DNA from: Eurosta solidaginis
Lineage: Eukaryota > Arthropoda > Insecta > Diptera > Tephritidae
Assembly: GCF_040869045.1 (NCBI RefSeq)
Contig: NC_090319.1
Span: 46,100,779-46,164,778, forward strand
Direction of reading: 5' to 3'
Length of the DNA: 64,000 nt
The notes beneath the pieces were generated by a model. It was not told the DNA's origin. It did no database searches and saw only the letters and a program-made list of their open reading frames with translations. Each line of letters begins with the position of its first letter. The stretch's first letter is position 1. The translations under genes and the position numbers were made by a program. Below are positions 12,061 through 23,263 of the stretch, piece after piece.

Positions 12061-12276
12061 TTGTGTTATGGAACCTTACTAGTATACTCACTATGGGCTG
12101 ACAATGGTTTGAAAGTTGTACCAGGTTTACCTGATGGCGAGAAGAAATTGGGTGGTGTCTGCCCGTGTGCGTCTGGCTGTCCCGGAGTTTCAGTCACTTA
12201 TGTGGATTCGTTAGAAAAACAACCAAATAAACCATCAGTTGAGACAAACCCAAGGCCTAACAAGGTTCGTTTTTAG
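12061..12276 (+). CDS. Unassigned 71-codon ORF, possible exon
   Basis: The ORF encodes LWADNGLKVVPGLPDG, then a Gly/Cys-rich core GGVCPCASGCPGVSVTYVD, then a Pro/Asn-rich end PNKPSVETNPRPNKV and a stop. Its base composition is much less AT-biased than the flanks, and the residue make-up looks like real protein rather than TE debris. I do not recognise the family; the C-P-C-x-x-x-C cluster could bind metal. A pyrimidine-rich tract and AG upstream would allow it to be a terminal exon. It could equally be a captured fragment or chance. No partner exons were found nearby. Confidence 0.25.
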   Translation: MCYGTLLVYSLWADNGLKVVPGLPDGEKKLGGVCPCASGCPGVSVTYVDSLEKQPNKPSVETNPRPNKVRF

Positions 12277-13269
12277 AGCGTTAAACTTCCACGATAAATC
12301 TTTACAAACAAATATTTTAAGTTTTAAACTTGGATATGAATATCCATATACACGATTTTAAAATTCGCGTCTGCGTGTCGTTAGTAAGAAAATTTAACTT
12401 TTCGCCAAGGCTTTATCCAACATAAGAGACCGATATTGGAAAATCTGTGCCTTATATAGACATGAAATATGTGGCGTTATTTTTTTTAGAAGAGGATGGT
12501 TAGATAGGAATTATCAAAAGAAAAAAAAAACTGCAGCTTTCACTAAATGCGTTTTTATGGGAAGTTGTTTGTCAAGCTTAACACTTGCATTACTGTATAT
12601 TTTTCCCATGATACCAACCTACTTTGCCCTTAATTATTTCACGAAATTTGTACATGTTAATTACTTTTATGGCAAGAACTGAGGACTTGATAAAAACTGG
12701 TGCGAGTTGGGCATTGAATTTTTTCAAGTTGTCACTCTGAAAAAAGTTGCCACGATATGCTTCGTCACCTACTTTAAACTTCTTTAATCTGCTGCGCAGA
12801 TTATACCGCTGAGCTGATTTTTCAAATGCACTCTAAATATTTCTGGCCAGGTCAGTACGCACGAGTCGGAGCTTATCTATACGGTCTATTTCAATTGGTT
12901 AAGGACCACGCCCATTTTATAAACATTTTTGTAAGGATCAAAGACCAACTTAATTTCAAAATACAATTATAACAAAAATTTAAGAAACTAAATGATTTGA
13001 AATTTGTTTTTCACCCCACCTTTTTGCACCATTCATTATTCTGTGTTTCGATAGCCATTACTGGAAGAAGAATTGAAAATTTGTAAAGAAATTACTTATT
13101 CTTATTTTTTAAAGGTATGAATATTTCTAGTAAAATTGACCAAAATCATTTAATTTTATTTAATCATCATTTAAAATAGTTAAATTCTTAACAACATGAA
13201 TTCCTATTTAAATCCAGACTCATTATGCCATTTGGATGGATCAACTTGAAAAGAATCAGTGGCAGTAAA
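12277..13269. other. No gene seen; trace of Helitron-like sequence
   Basis: AT-rich sequence. Around 12890-12945 the phrase AATTGGTTAAGGACCACGCC followed by a CATTTTATAA block resembles the body of Helitron-like copy 2 (about 17680-17715), so a small decayed fragment of that family is likely here. Confidence 0.35.
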
Positions 13270-13273
13270 ATAT

Positions 13274-13938
13274 TGTCACGGATATTAGCATCACTAAGTT
13301 ATCCCATCACTAAGGCGATCTAAGGCCACGATAAGCAGTATTTACTTCAATAATCAAATCATATATACACATATATAAGGCAGCCGAAATAAGTCACACA
13401 CAGATGCATTTACTTATACGCCTATGTATGCGCGAGAGGATGTAAACTACAAACATTCACATCAATAATTCAATCATTATGTATCTACATAAACGAATAA
13501 ATAATTGCGTCTACACATATGTACGTATAGGAGCAGCGGAGCGGCAATGCACAAACACATGCATATATCTTATCGGAGTTGTCACAAGAGAGAGCAATAA
13601 CTAGTAAGTTCTGGAAATCGAAGAGCCTAGAAGTATGCAGCGGAAACTATAAAAGCAGGGCAGGCGAGTAAGAAGTAATTCAGTTTGATTTGAGATTTGG
13701 ATTAAGCGCTATCTAGCGAGCTATAGCAGTATTATCTTGAATAGTAGAGTTTCATTTGAGCTGTCAATCAGTTTGGTTATTAAGTAAGCTATTCGTTGCA
13801 AAGTACAAGTGTTATTGTGAAGTAGTTGAATAAAGGCCATTTTACATTATTACATATTGGAGTTATTTATTCAACAATTTAGCGATACGAACTTAGCAGA
13901 GGGTTGCAAATAAGATGATTTGCAGCAAATAAGTTACA
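13274..13938 (+). mobile_element. Second solo LTR of the same gypsy-type family
   Basis: A 665-bp block starts TGTCACGGATATTAGC and ends AAGTTACA, flanked by ATAT on both sides (13270-13273 and 13939-13942). TATAAAAG lies at 13648-13655 and AATAAA at 13829-13834. It shares long stretches with the LTR at 10355-10919, including the CATTATGTATCTACATAAA block and the GGTTATTAAG...GTATTCGTTGCAAAGTACA region, so they are copies of one family. It is about 100 bp longer, with an extra segment before the TATA box region. Confidence 0.85.
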
Positions 13939-13942
13939 ATAT

Positions 13943-14395
13943 CTTTTGAAAAACAAAAGCCCTTTTTTTAGTTCACGGAGTCTTAAGTGCTTTCGAGAAA
14001 CATAACTTGCACTCAAAGTATTTTTTAAATTAGAAAAAAAATTTTAAGTGGTATCAAAATCCTCGCTAAGCGCTGGTGAACAAGGGAAGAAAGCCCATTT
14101 GGCGTGTAACTATTTCCAACAAAGTCCTTACGTTTATTGGCTAAATACAAAAACATTTATTATTTATTATAAAAATTGACCTTGGACCAGTGGTCACTAA
14201 AACTAAAACTGTGGCGGTGTTAGTAAGTCTATAATCATCGTAATGGTAGTGGTTTAGTTGTTGATAAAGAAGAGATAAAAAAATTTTAAGGACTACATTT
14301 ATATAAATGGACCAGAAAATAGAAGGCAATTTTTTCTTTAATACAGATATAATCTTGTTTAATTCTGACTAAAAAACTTTAACAATAGCTCTTTT
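13943..14395. other. No gene seen; dispersed-repeat fragment
   Basis: Around 14180-14270 the sequence GACCAGTGGTCACTAAAACT and the following TGGTAGTGGTTTAG resemble 24285-24360 (GACCAGTGATCATCAAAATT, then GGCGGTAGTTTAG). Both are probably remnants of one dispersed repeat I cannot name. Confidence 0.35.
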
Positions 14396-14399
14396 AAAG

Positions 14400-15780
14400 G
14401 AATTTTGGGATTTCAAGTCTCTAGATATCCAGGAAGTTGGTTAAAAATCGATTGCAAAATTCCGTATTTAAAACTAGTTTTCTCAATATCTCGACCCATG
14501 CGCCACCTAGCGGATTTTTTTTTTTTTTTTGATAAAATATTGCATTGTCACCGGGTTCTGATTAACGGCCCAAGTTTCATGTCTCTAGCACATCGGGAAG
14601 TTACTCGAATATCGATCGCAAAATTCCCCCGTTTTTAATGGAATTGCAGTTATCTTGACTAGCGCACCACCTAGCGGAACTTTGTTTTCCATAAGTTGTA
14701 TTATCACCAGGCCTCTAACTAAGTGACAAATTTCAAGTCTCTAGGTAACAGGGAAGTTAGTTAAAAATGGATTGAAAATTTCCCAAATTAAAATTTGTTT
14801 TCCTACTATCTCCACCCCCGTGCCACCTATCGAATTTTTTTTTATCAAATGTTGCATTGTCACCGGGTTCTGACCCACGGCCCAAGTTTCAAGTCCCTAG
14901 CTCACCGGCAAGTTAATCAAAAATGGATTGCAGTATTCCCCTCGTTTTTCATGTATTTGTAGTTATCTCAATTAGCACGCAACCTAGCGGAGCTTTGTTT
15001 TCTATAAATTGTATTGTCACCGGGTCTCGAACTATGTGCTAAGCAACAAGTCTCTAGGTAACCGGGAAGTTAGTTAAAAATGGATTGAAAATTCACAAAT
15101 TAAAATTACTTTTCCTAATATCTCGATCCATGCGACACCTAGCGGAATTTTTAGATAAAATATTTCATTGTCATCGGGTTCTGACTTACGGCTCAAGTTT
15201 CGTATCTCCAGCTCACCGGGAAGTTACTCGAAAATCGATCGCAAGATTCCCCCCGTTTTTAATGGATTTGCAGTTACCTAGCGGAACTTTGATTTCTACA
15301 AATTGTTTTATCACCGGGTCTCGAACCATGTGGTAATTTGCAAGTCACGAGGTAACCTGCAGGTTAGTTAAAAATGGATTAAAAGATTCCCAAATCAAAA
15401 TTAATTTTCCTAATATCTCGTTTCATGCGACACCTAGCGGAATTTTTTTGATAAAATGTTGCATTGCACCGGGTTCTTATTTACGGCTGAAGTTTCATAT
15501 CACCAGCTCACCGGCAAGTTATTCAAAAATCGATCGCAAGATTCCCCTCGTTTTTCAGAGATTTGTAGTTATCTCAATTAGCACGACACCTAGCGGAACT
15601 TTGTTTTCTATGAATTGTATTGTCACCGAGTCTCGAACTATGTGCTAAGTTAAAAGACACCGGGAAGTTAGTTAAAAACGGATTGAAAGATTCCCAAATT
15701 AAAATTAATTTTCTGTATATCTCGATCAGTGCGCAACCTAGCGGATTTTTTTCACTTTCGGCTTTCTCCCAGATCTGAAC
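14400..15780 (+). repeat. Tandem array of a ~310-bp dimeric satellite-like repeat
   Basis: About four and a half units. Each unit has two related halves of ~155 bp, each holding a CACCTAGCGGA box and a CACCGGG...AAGT[CT]TC...GGGAAGTTA box. First-half boxes lie near 14500, 14820, 15131, 15427 and 15731; second-half boxes near 14664, 14980, 15276 and 15586. The second half differs by GGAACTTTG after the box, the first half by GGATTTTTTT. Units are diverged, so it is an old array. Confidence 0.8.
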
Positions 15781-16503
15781 TATATTCTAAGTATCAAGTG
15801 TCTAGCTCAACGGGAAGTTATCGAAAAAGATTTTTCCGTGGGTCAAAAATTCGTGTGGAAATGCGGTGACAAACATGAAAGGTTCCTAATATAAAGGAAT
15901 AAAAAATCAATGCAGTAGGGCGTTGAGTTTAACGAAATCTTATGCATTATGAGTAGATTGCACTTATTTTTATGGAGAATGGCAGATCAAGCGACTCTGG
16001 CGCATCTGACATGAAAAATTAGCCAAATTCCAACCTTTATTACAAGCAAAGCATAAGAAGAAGAATTCGACATTTGATTTGGATAAGTGTTCTTTCACAC
16101 TCAGCAAGTGAAATTATTTTTCCCGAAATATGTAAGCAAATATGTATTTTTCTTGTATTGTGAGAATGTTTATAACAATGGTTTGCGAATTTTGTATGTG
16201 AATGAGCAAAGCGGAATAAACTTCAATTTCTAAGTCTGAAGTGCCTTTATATTTACAAACGCAACATCATGCGTGATTGTGGCGATTTTACTGACATGCA
16301 AAAGATTGCGTTGCGCGTATCTATATGAAAAATTTGATTGTGGCTCGGCCATGAAGCTGGAATTGACGCAAAACGCGCCGTGGAGTGATTTAGAGTTTAT
16401 TGTTTGAATAAATGGAATAAATGAGTATGGAAATAACGAAGGAGTTTTATAGTTATTTTGAGATTCATTTAATTATTATAAATACGCTTTACGGGAGAAA
16501 TAG
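15781..16503. other. No gene seen
   Basis: AT-rich sequence without supported ORFs or clear repeats, between the satellite array and the right arm of the large inverted repeat. Confidence 0.35.
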
Positions 16504-16728
16504 CATATTAACAACTTTTTATAAGGTTTTGTCGTGCATGACTCGAACCTTACAAAAAACCCGATTCTGAGCATATTCAATGGCAATGTGCCACGCCTTA
16601 ACCTGAAGCTATCTGCACAATACTTTGCAAATTAATTACCTACATACAAAGGAATAATTTGAGGGGACGGTACAGCGTTTTTATAAACTTTAATTTTTTT
16701 CATACAAAGTATGTCCAGTCTAATGTAC
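16504..16728 (-). repeat. Right arm of the widely spaced inverted repeat
   Basis: Reverse-complement partner of 10119-10330, ending outward in CCAGTCTAATGTAC. The arms are diverged, with several small indels, and 6.2 kb apart. Confidence 0.7.
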
Positions 16729-17170
16729 ATATGTACACTGTTTCACGGAATGCCTGGTAACAAATGGAAGCGAATGCAATTTACCATAAATGTGTTATGT
16801 CGGAAAATGCAACAAAACAAATAAACAAAACATCAAAAAAAAAAAAATGTGTATGCAAAAATATGAATATAAGCGTAAATGTATGTAAAAGCCAAACAAT
16901 AATAACTACAAATAATATCAGAAACAGCCAAAGCGTACAATATACCGGTAATATGTTTTACCTCGCTCTAAAGCACAAAGCAGGCGGCCATGGCGTATAC
17001 GTAACATATTTTACTGAACATAATAAATTAATTTTGTTCGGCTCATAAATAAACGGCAGTCACTTTTTGGAATATTTTACAGCTGTGCTGCGACACAACT
17101 GCAGTGGGTCATTGCGTGATGCCAAACTTTGTATGCGAGAGTAGCTTATGCGTTTACATATTTAATTTTT
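16729..17170. other. No gene seen
   Basis: AT-rich. The 94-codon ORF at 16764-17048 is Asn/Lys/Ile-rich with a poly-A run and no domain; I do not support it as a gene. Confidence 0.4.
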
Positions 17171-19430
17171 ATACCCAGCTGTACTTGTACAAAGGGTATT
17201 ATAACTTTGATTGGATAACGGTTGGTTGTACAGGTATAAAGGAATCGAGATAGATATAGAAAAAAAATTTGATTGAGCCATGTCCGCCCCTCCGTCTGTC
17301 CGTCTGACCTTTAACACGACAACTTGAGTAAATATTGAGATATTTTCACCAAATTTGGTACATGAGCTTATCTGGACTCAGAATAGATTGGTATTGAAAA
17401 TGAGCGAAATCGAACTTTATATATATAACATTTTGGAAAACACAAAAAACCTGATTAATTAGTAAATAATACACCTAGAATGTTGAAATTTGACTTGAGG
17501 ACTGATATTGAGACTCTTGATAAAAATTTAAAAAAAAAAATTTTAAATGGGCGTGGCACCGCCCACTTTTGATAAAATCAATTTTAGAAATATTATTAAT
17601 CATAAATCAGAACTCGTTCAATCTATCGTAAGAAAATTTGGCAGAGAGGTTGCCTTTACTATAAGGAATCAAAATTAACGAAATCGGTTAAGGACCACGT
17701 CCACTTTTATATGAAAGATTTTTAAAAGGGTTGTGGACGAATAAAATAAGCTATATCTTTGCAAAAAAGAGCTTTATATCAATGGTATTTCATTTCCCAA
17801 GTGCATATGTAACAATAAATAGGAAAAAATTCATATTCTAAAATGGGCGTGGCACCGCCCCTGTTATGACTAAGCAATTTTCTATGTTTCGGGAGCCATA
17901 ACTCGAAGAAAAATTTACATATCGTAACAAATTTGGGTACACATATTTTCCTTACAGCAGGAAATATTTCTAATGAAAATGGATAAGATTGGTTAAGAAT
18001 TACGCCCACTTTTATTTAAATGACTTTAAAAAGGATCGTAGGTAAAAATAATAAGTTAAATCTTAGCGAAAAATAGTTTTGTACCAATCGAATTTTGTGC
18101 CATTATAACAAGAAATGGGAAAAAATTCAAATCTTAAAAATGGGCGAGGCACTGCCCATTTCCTGCAATGCATTTCCCAACGTTTCTGGAGCCATAATTT
18201 GGTGGACATTAGACGAAAAATTTGGTGCACATTGGAGCGGGTCAAATTGTATGGATGGATTTTTTTTCATCAAGAATATAGCAAAACCGTAATCTACATA
18301 TGATTCTAAGAAAAATTGTTGAAGACTCCATATTTCTAAGTCCGATTTTGAGTCCCCCACTTTTGCAAAATAGATATTTTGCCATATGAGTGGTTTGGCC
18401 AAAAAATCTTCATAGGAAAAATATCATATTGTTAAAAATTATAATATAGGGGTACCCGGGTCCACGAACAAAATCGACCAACGCATCTCTTCATCCACCG
18501 GCGACCAACTGACACACATTTTAGCCTTTCCTTTTATATATATACATTTTTATTTTTCACACTTCACTATAATATTAACACGAAATGCAGATTTTCGTTG
18601 CTTTTGAAATTCGGCTTAAAAATTGCACATGGAACAACTAAAAACTCTCCTCCTTTAAAAAAAAAACTGTCTTAGAACTTCTAAATCGCGGGCCCCCTCA
18701 GAAACCCGGGGTCCGGGGGAATTCCCCACCCCCCTCTCTCGACGGGCCTGCTGATGTGCTATACTTGATATGTTTCGCTATAATATTTTTTCTTGAAAAG
18801 CACGTTGTTTAATTAAACACCAACCAGTTACACGGAAAAATATCTGCACCACCTAAAAATATGAGTACCGGTGCGTATAGGTAACATTTTATAAATACGT
18901 ATAAGCATATAAAAAAAAAATTGCAATAAAATAATATTGCGACTATAAACTGAAATACTACCTATCCTATATTTCAAGTTAGGTCAAACTACACACAGGG
19001 TGTAAAACAAATTCAAACTCATTTTAGTAATTTAGGAGTCCATCGCGGACAAACAATGTGGCACCTGATTTTTATATACAAACATTTTGTAAAAGTACGA
19101 AGATGCAGGACATAGGCTATTTCTAGTAAAATTTGAAAAATTTCGATAATAACCCTGCCCTTTTTTTGTAATAACGCTTTTTAGTACATTGACACTTGTG
19201 TGTTTATGTTTATTGTTCTGTTATATCTTTATTTTAAAACAAACAGTAGGGAAATCCCATTATCTGAAGGAAAACTGCTTGAAAATTAGTCAGAATTGAA
19301 GCATATGTATATGTATTATTGCGCAGCCTTGTAACACTATTAAACACACAAAATAAACAACAGTAGCATTTTAAGTGTACAGCTGGGTATGTAATGTTAG
19401 CTTTCACCCGAGCTAAGACTTCCTTACTTG
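17171..19430 (+). mobile_element. Helitron-like element, copy 2 (divergent subfamily)
   Basis: The 5' end ATACCCAGCTGTAC (17171-17184) is matched by its exact reverse complement GTACAGCTGGGTAT at 19377-19390, again 40 bases before the final CTTG (19427-19430). The 3' hairpin is TTAGCT-(8)-AGCTAA (19397-19416), different in sequence from copies 1, 3 and 4 but still fully paired. The first ~110 bases (ATTGGATAACGGTTGGTTGT, AATCGAGATAGATATAGA, TTTGATTGAGCCATGTCCG) match the other copies closely. The body has several GGGCGTGGCACCGCCCA-type palindromes (17549, 17844, 18142). It lacks the 128-bp minisatellite. A GC-rich insertion-like segment lies at about 18448-18751. Confidence 0.75.
18650..18751 (-). 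repeat. GC-rich segment inside copy 2, possible end of a nested DNA transposon
   Basis: Read on -, the segment starts CAGGCCCGTCGAGAG and continues through runs of G and C, in sharp contrast to the AT-rich surroundings. CAG-plus-GC-rich starts are common at hAT-like termini, but the matching left end and target duplication were not found. The nearest GC-rich candidate is GGGGTACCCGGGTCC at 18448. Confidence 0.3.
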
Positions 19431-19559
19431 TTTTATTTATACACGATTATTGCATTTATTTTATACATACATATGTGAGTAGATAACCGCTTATGGAAAG
19501 GGATAAGAGTTCTCCTGGAACTAATTGCATAATGTAATCTGTGCGTATACTTTAACAAT

Positions 19560-20900
19560 TTGGTTAGATCAATAAACTTTCTGATGTCCTCCATGGATCA
19601 TTTTGACACCGCCTGCAGGTCGGGCAGCACAAAACTGCCTAGATCTTGGACCCTTATATTCGCTAAGGCTGGGCACTCGCAGAGGAGATGGGTGACTGTC
19701 TTCTTACAACCGTTCAGACCACAGCTCCTGCAACTGTCGTTAAAGTAGATTTACATTTTCTCCAAGTGAGTGTCCCCCTTGTTGCATGGCCGTAAACGGT
19801 TAAGCGCCAATTAAGTAAGTAAGTAGGTGTGCCAAATTACCATGAATATCTCATTCCTACACTTATTCAGTAGGACTCTGCCTCTCTATGATTGCAAGTG
19901 CTAATTGGTGCCTTTTTTTAGAGATTGATAAGAATTTAACTCTTTATTAATGAAAGTGGCTAGTGCACCATGACTGCCTCAGAGGTGTCTAATGAATCAA
20001 CAGCTTTTGCCAGTAAACTGCTGTCAATGCTCCTCTGAAAGGGAACCCAATTTAGCGTGATAGTTGCAAGGTTTGTTGCTTTTTGTAATACCTTCTTATA
20101 GTTTTCGACGGCCTTAGAGGATCGAAAATACTTTGAGCGCTGATTGGCTGTTCGACTATATCATTGTCACTATTCTATTGCAGCAGAAACAGGCTCTCTC
20201 TATATCTGCTTGCAATATACTAGCTGAGTTTTGAAGACGGATCGATATTGCGGCTATTAGCTGTTTGGAGAAAACCACACCACAACAACGCAGGCCATTT
20301 TGAAACCATCAGCGTAAAGTGAGATAAGGTCATGTTCACAATATTTGTCGCCTTACCAGTCCGTTCTCGAAGGAAGCCTTATATTGAAATTTTTGTCAAA
20401 GCTAAGTGTGGGTGATATATAAACCGTGGTCGCATCCACGTTGGGGATCATTATTACAATAGCGCTGTGACTATATAGGTTTTCCTTCCAATTTCTTGTG
20501 TTTCTCAGTTTGTTGCCTGAGCTGGTAGCTGATAGGCGTATGTGAAAGTCCGATGGCAACTGATTAGGAATAACATTTAACGCTTTATTTGAATACGAGC
20601 TTAGTGGTCCTCTTACACTAGCACATGCTGCCCGATGGATACGCTGTTTCTTTTTTAGTTTCTTGATGTTGTATTACCTGTTCAGTGCTGGTCACCACAC
20701 TAATGCTATGTACGCTAGTATAGGTCTTGTAGCCGCTGTATAGAGCCAATATTTAGGTAAATATTATCGCGGCCAACGTTCGTCATATCTATATGTATTT
20801 AAAATGATCGATGCAATTTTCTCAAAAGCTTCAGCCGCGACTAGTCTAGCTCGTCGGCCTCTTATCGGTAACACGTCATTACACTGCATTATAGTGATTA
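19560..20900 (-). pseudogene. I-type LINE relic (family 3): linker, RNase H and Cys-rich tail
   Basis: Read on -, about 20690-20560 resembles the RT to RNase H linker (a P-x-L-x-Y-x-A-L-V-W-like start, then IHRAACASVRGPLSSY and IPNQLPSDFHIRL). Next come degraded RNase H residues around 20300-20160. The tail at 19750-19610 gives SCRSCGLNGCKKTVTHLLCE followed by CPALANIRVQDLG, the CX2C...HX3C tail of I/R1-like ORF2 proteins. It is related to but clearly different from family 1. Stops throughout. Confidence 0.65.
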
Positions 20901-21139
20901 CACTTTGGTTTTAGTTTCGGGTTCTATTTCTTCTATCTTCTCTTTTCTTTTCCTCCCAGATGATATTGCAGTTTTCATAAGTGGATAGCGCCTTGAAGCA
21001 ATTAGTTGTTTGATGGGGTGAGTACTTTGGCATATGCTTATCGGGGCATCGAGTGTCCGATTGAACGGCAAGCAGAAAATATATATATGGTCTTCTTACT
21101 AAGAGATTTGAGATATATGATCCAGAGTTGTACTAGGCC

Positions 21140-21320
21140 TATGCTAGGTAGTATAACCCGTAGTGATTCCAAAGTAATGGAAGAAAAATTGTCTCAAGTA
21201 GATGCTGATCCGAAAACAGATAACTACTACAAACTGCCAGATCATTTTAGATCATTTAAGTGTCTTTCACATAGAAGTAGTGGCGGAAACTTGCTTTCTT
21301 TCTTAATTGAAGCTTAACCC
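21140..21320 (+). pseudogene. Small RNase H fragment of the family 1 LINE
   Basis: The stretch DSKVMEEKLSQVDADPKTDN followed by YYKLPDH is the decayed start of the RNase H domain (compare GSKIVKG...YRLPDYC on - near 11850-11780). About 45 codons remain. Confidence 0.5.
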
Positions 21321-21539
21321 TTCAAACGGCTACGGCCGTCCAACAAGGAGCGACAGTTAATTCTTTGCACTGCTAACTAGCACCAAATAATAAATATAAA
21401 ATTTCTATATGCTACATGAGGAACGGCTAATACCTGATTTCGATATAAAATCAACAGCCTTTCTGACACTTTTTTATAAAAATGGTACATATTTTTGCTA
21501 AAATAATAAAATAAAAGCGATATTATTTATTTTCGATAC

Positions 21540-21663
21540 TGCATTATTCTGTTAGTAACTAAATGCACAACAACAGAAAATCAATCAGCCACACATGTAT
21601 TTAAACATCAAAGCAAGCAGAAGGGAAGATTTCACAAACATACATCTATACAACAGTTGAGAC
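21540..21663 (+). repeat. Left piece of an LTR relic split by the hAT element
   Basis: Ends at the left GTTGAGAC target duplication; the sequence resumes at 23660. The spacing and motifs of the joined piece resemble the LTR relic at 60-535. Confidence 0.45.
21656..21663. repeat. 8-bp target site duplication (left) of the hAT element
   Basis: GTTGAGAC, repeated exactly at 23660-23667. Confidence 0.85.
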
Positions 21664-22149
21664 CAGGGATGATAAATAGATTTTTTCATTTTGTACCAAA
21701 CGAGAAAAAAAAATGTACCAAATCATCCAAAAATTTACCAAAACTCATTGGATGTGAATTTGAACCAAACTAGAGTTATATTTTGCTTCTTTATCCAAAA
21801 ACTGTTTTTAGCCAGAAACTTTCCAACACAAATTAAAGGCAGTATAAAAGGAAATATGATTTATGAAGAAATAATTTTCGAGTAAAAATAATAAAAGAAG
21901 TTTATCGATTGAAGCGTACAATTATGTACATATATAAAAACATTTCTTTATTGAGTACCAGTAAGGAACATAAAATTAATATTAAAAAAATAACAGCTCC
22001 ATTCTATGCAAAAGCATTTCATAAAAACATTTTAGATACAAAAGATTTAGATTCAGGTATAAAGGTTGACAAATTGTCGCCCACATCTTTACTAATAACT
22101 CATATTTCAATCATTACATTAACAATTCTTCTTCTTTGAGTTCTTTAAA

Positions 22150-22918
22150 TACCTCAGTTGACAAAAAGTTTTTTTTCGTATCTATATTATGACAACTACT
22201 GTTAGTTGATTTCATCAATTCTTTAGTTTTTATTAAATTCGAAACTGTGTTTATATGAAGTTTATTTCTACACTTTGTATAGAAAATATCCTTTCTACGT
22301 TTGTGGATGAATGTGGAATCGACAATATGCTTGAACTATTCTATAAATATTGGGAAACATTTGCGCATTTAATTCATTTTTAACTGATCCTAATTCTTCC
22401 CAAAATCTGTATATATTTAAATTCTTGAACGTTTTAAGACACTCAGTCTCTGCTAAAGCCCTAAATTCAGAATTAATTTTCTCTATTTTATCAGATTCAG
22501 ATTTCGGAAACAAGTCCATAACTACATGCACAATATTATTTACACAATATATTACGTCTTTTAAAAATTTATCAATTTTGTTGGGAAATACATCACAAAT
22601 GGCTAATGAAGCTAAATTTAAAATGTTACAAACACATCCATTAATATGCAGATTTGGAACAACTTGCTTCAGCCTTGCTTATACTCCGCTTTTTACTCCC
22701 ATCATAACCGAGCAATTGTCGGCAGTGAAACCAATCATTTTTTAAGTGGTACTGAATGGTCTTTCAAAGATTTAATAATGGAATTAAAAATACCCTCCGT
22801 TCTCCTGTCGGTCAAAGGTATCATATCTTAGAATCTATCAGTGCACTTTTTATCAAAAATTCGAAACGAAACTGCCAAATTTTTTGATATACATATATCA
22901 GTCGTTTCATCTATTATC
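22150..22918 (-). pseudogene. hAT transposase, C-terminal two thirds
   Basis: Read on -, the catalytic core begins just inside the nested element: LIIDETTDICISKNLAVSF (first catalytic Asp in the IDE-T-D box), then frame breaks. MIGFTADNCSVMMGVKSG (22740-22687) is the second conserved Asp box. Next are PNLHINGCVCNILNLASLA, a segment of the insertion domain, and MDLFPKSESDKIEKINSEF (22519-22460). Near 22350-22320 are WEELGSVKNEL and MFPNIYRIVQAY, which lead into the C-terminal hAT dimerisation region. At least three stops or frameshifts are present. Confidence 0.8.
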
Positions 22919-23263
22919 AAAGAGGATAGGTATAATAAGAGCCGTCACTCGTTATTTTATGGTGAGTAACTCGCTGGAAATCAAAAAATTTATGCCGAAT
23001 GTTTTCTATGAGGGACATTTTTGAATTGCCTCCCATTTATCCATGCGGTGTTGATACTTTATGCAAACGTGATTTTTGGAAAGAGAATTAAATAATTAAT
23101 TAAATACAGTCGGAAAAATAAACACAAATACCCCATGAAAATGTATAGAAGACATTTATAAACATCGCGCCCGAAAAAAAAAGTAGCGACTACCACACAG
23201 TTTACATCGAGTAAATACCTTAAAAATAACGAGAGACGGCTCTTCTCATATCTATCCTCTTTG
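22919..23263. mobile_element. 345-bp inverted-repeat (MITE-like) element nested in the hAT
   Basis: The left arm at 22919-22958 (starting CAAAGAGGATAG and containing AGAGCCGTCACTCGTTATTT) pairs with the right arm at 23221-23263 (containing AAATAACGAGAGACGGCTCT and ending CTATCCTCTTTG). The arms are about 40 bp with a few mismatches. It sits exactly between the two halves of the hAT transposase reading. No coding capacity. The target duplication is not clear. Confidence 0.75.

Noticed and set aside
12800..13270. tRNA genes
   Set aside because: I saw no convincing cloverleaf here or elsewhere in the window; the only A/B box pair noticed is in the SINE.
16764..17048. 94-codon ORF on +
   Set aside because: Asn/Lys/Ile-rich composition following AT bias, with a poly-A run; no domain or splice support.
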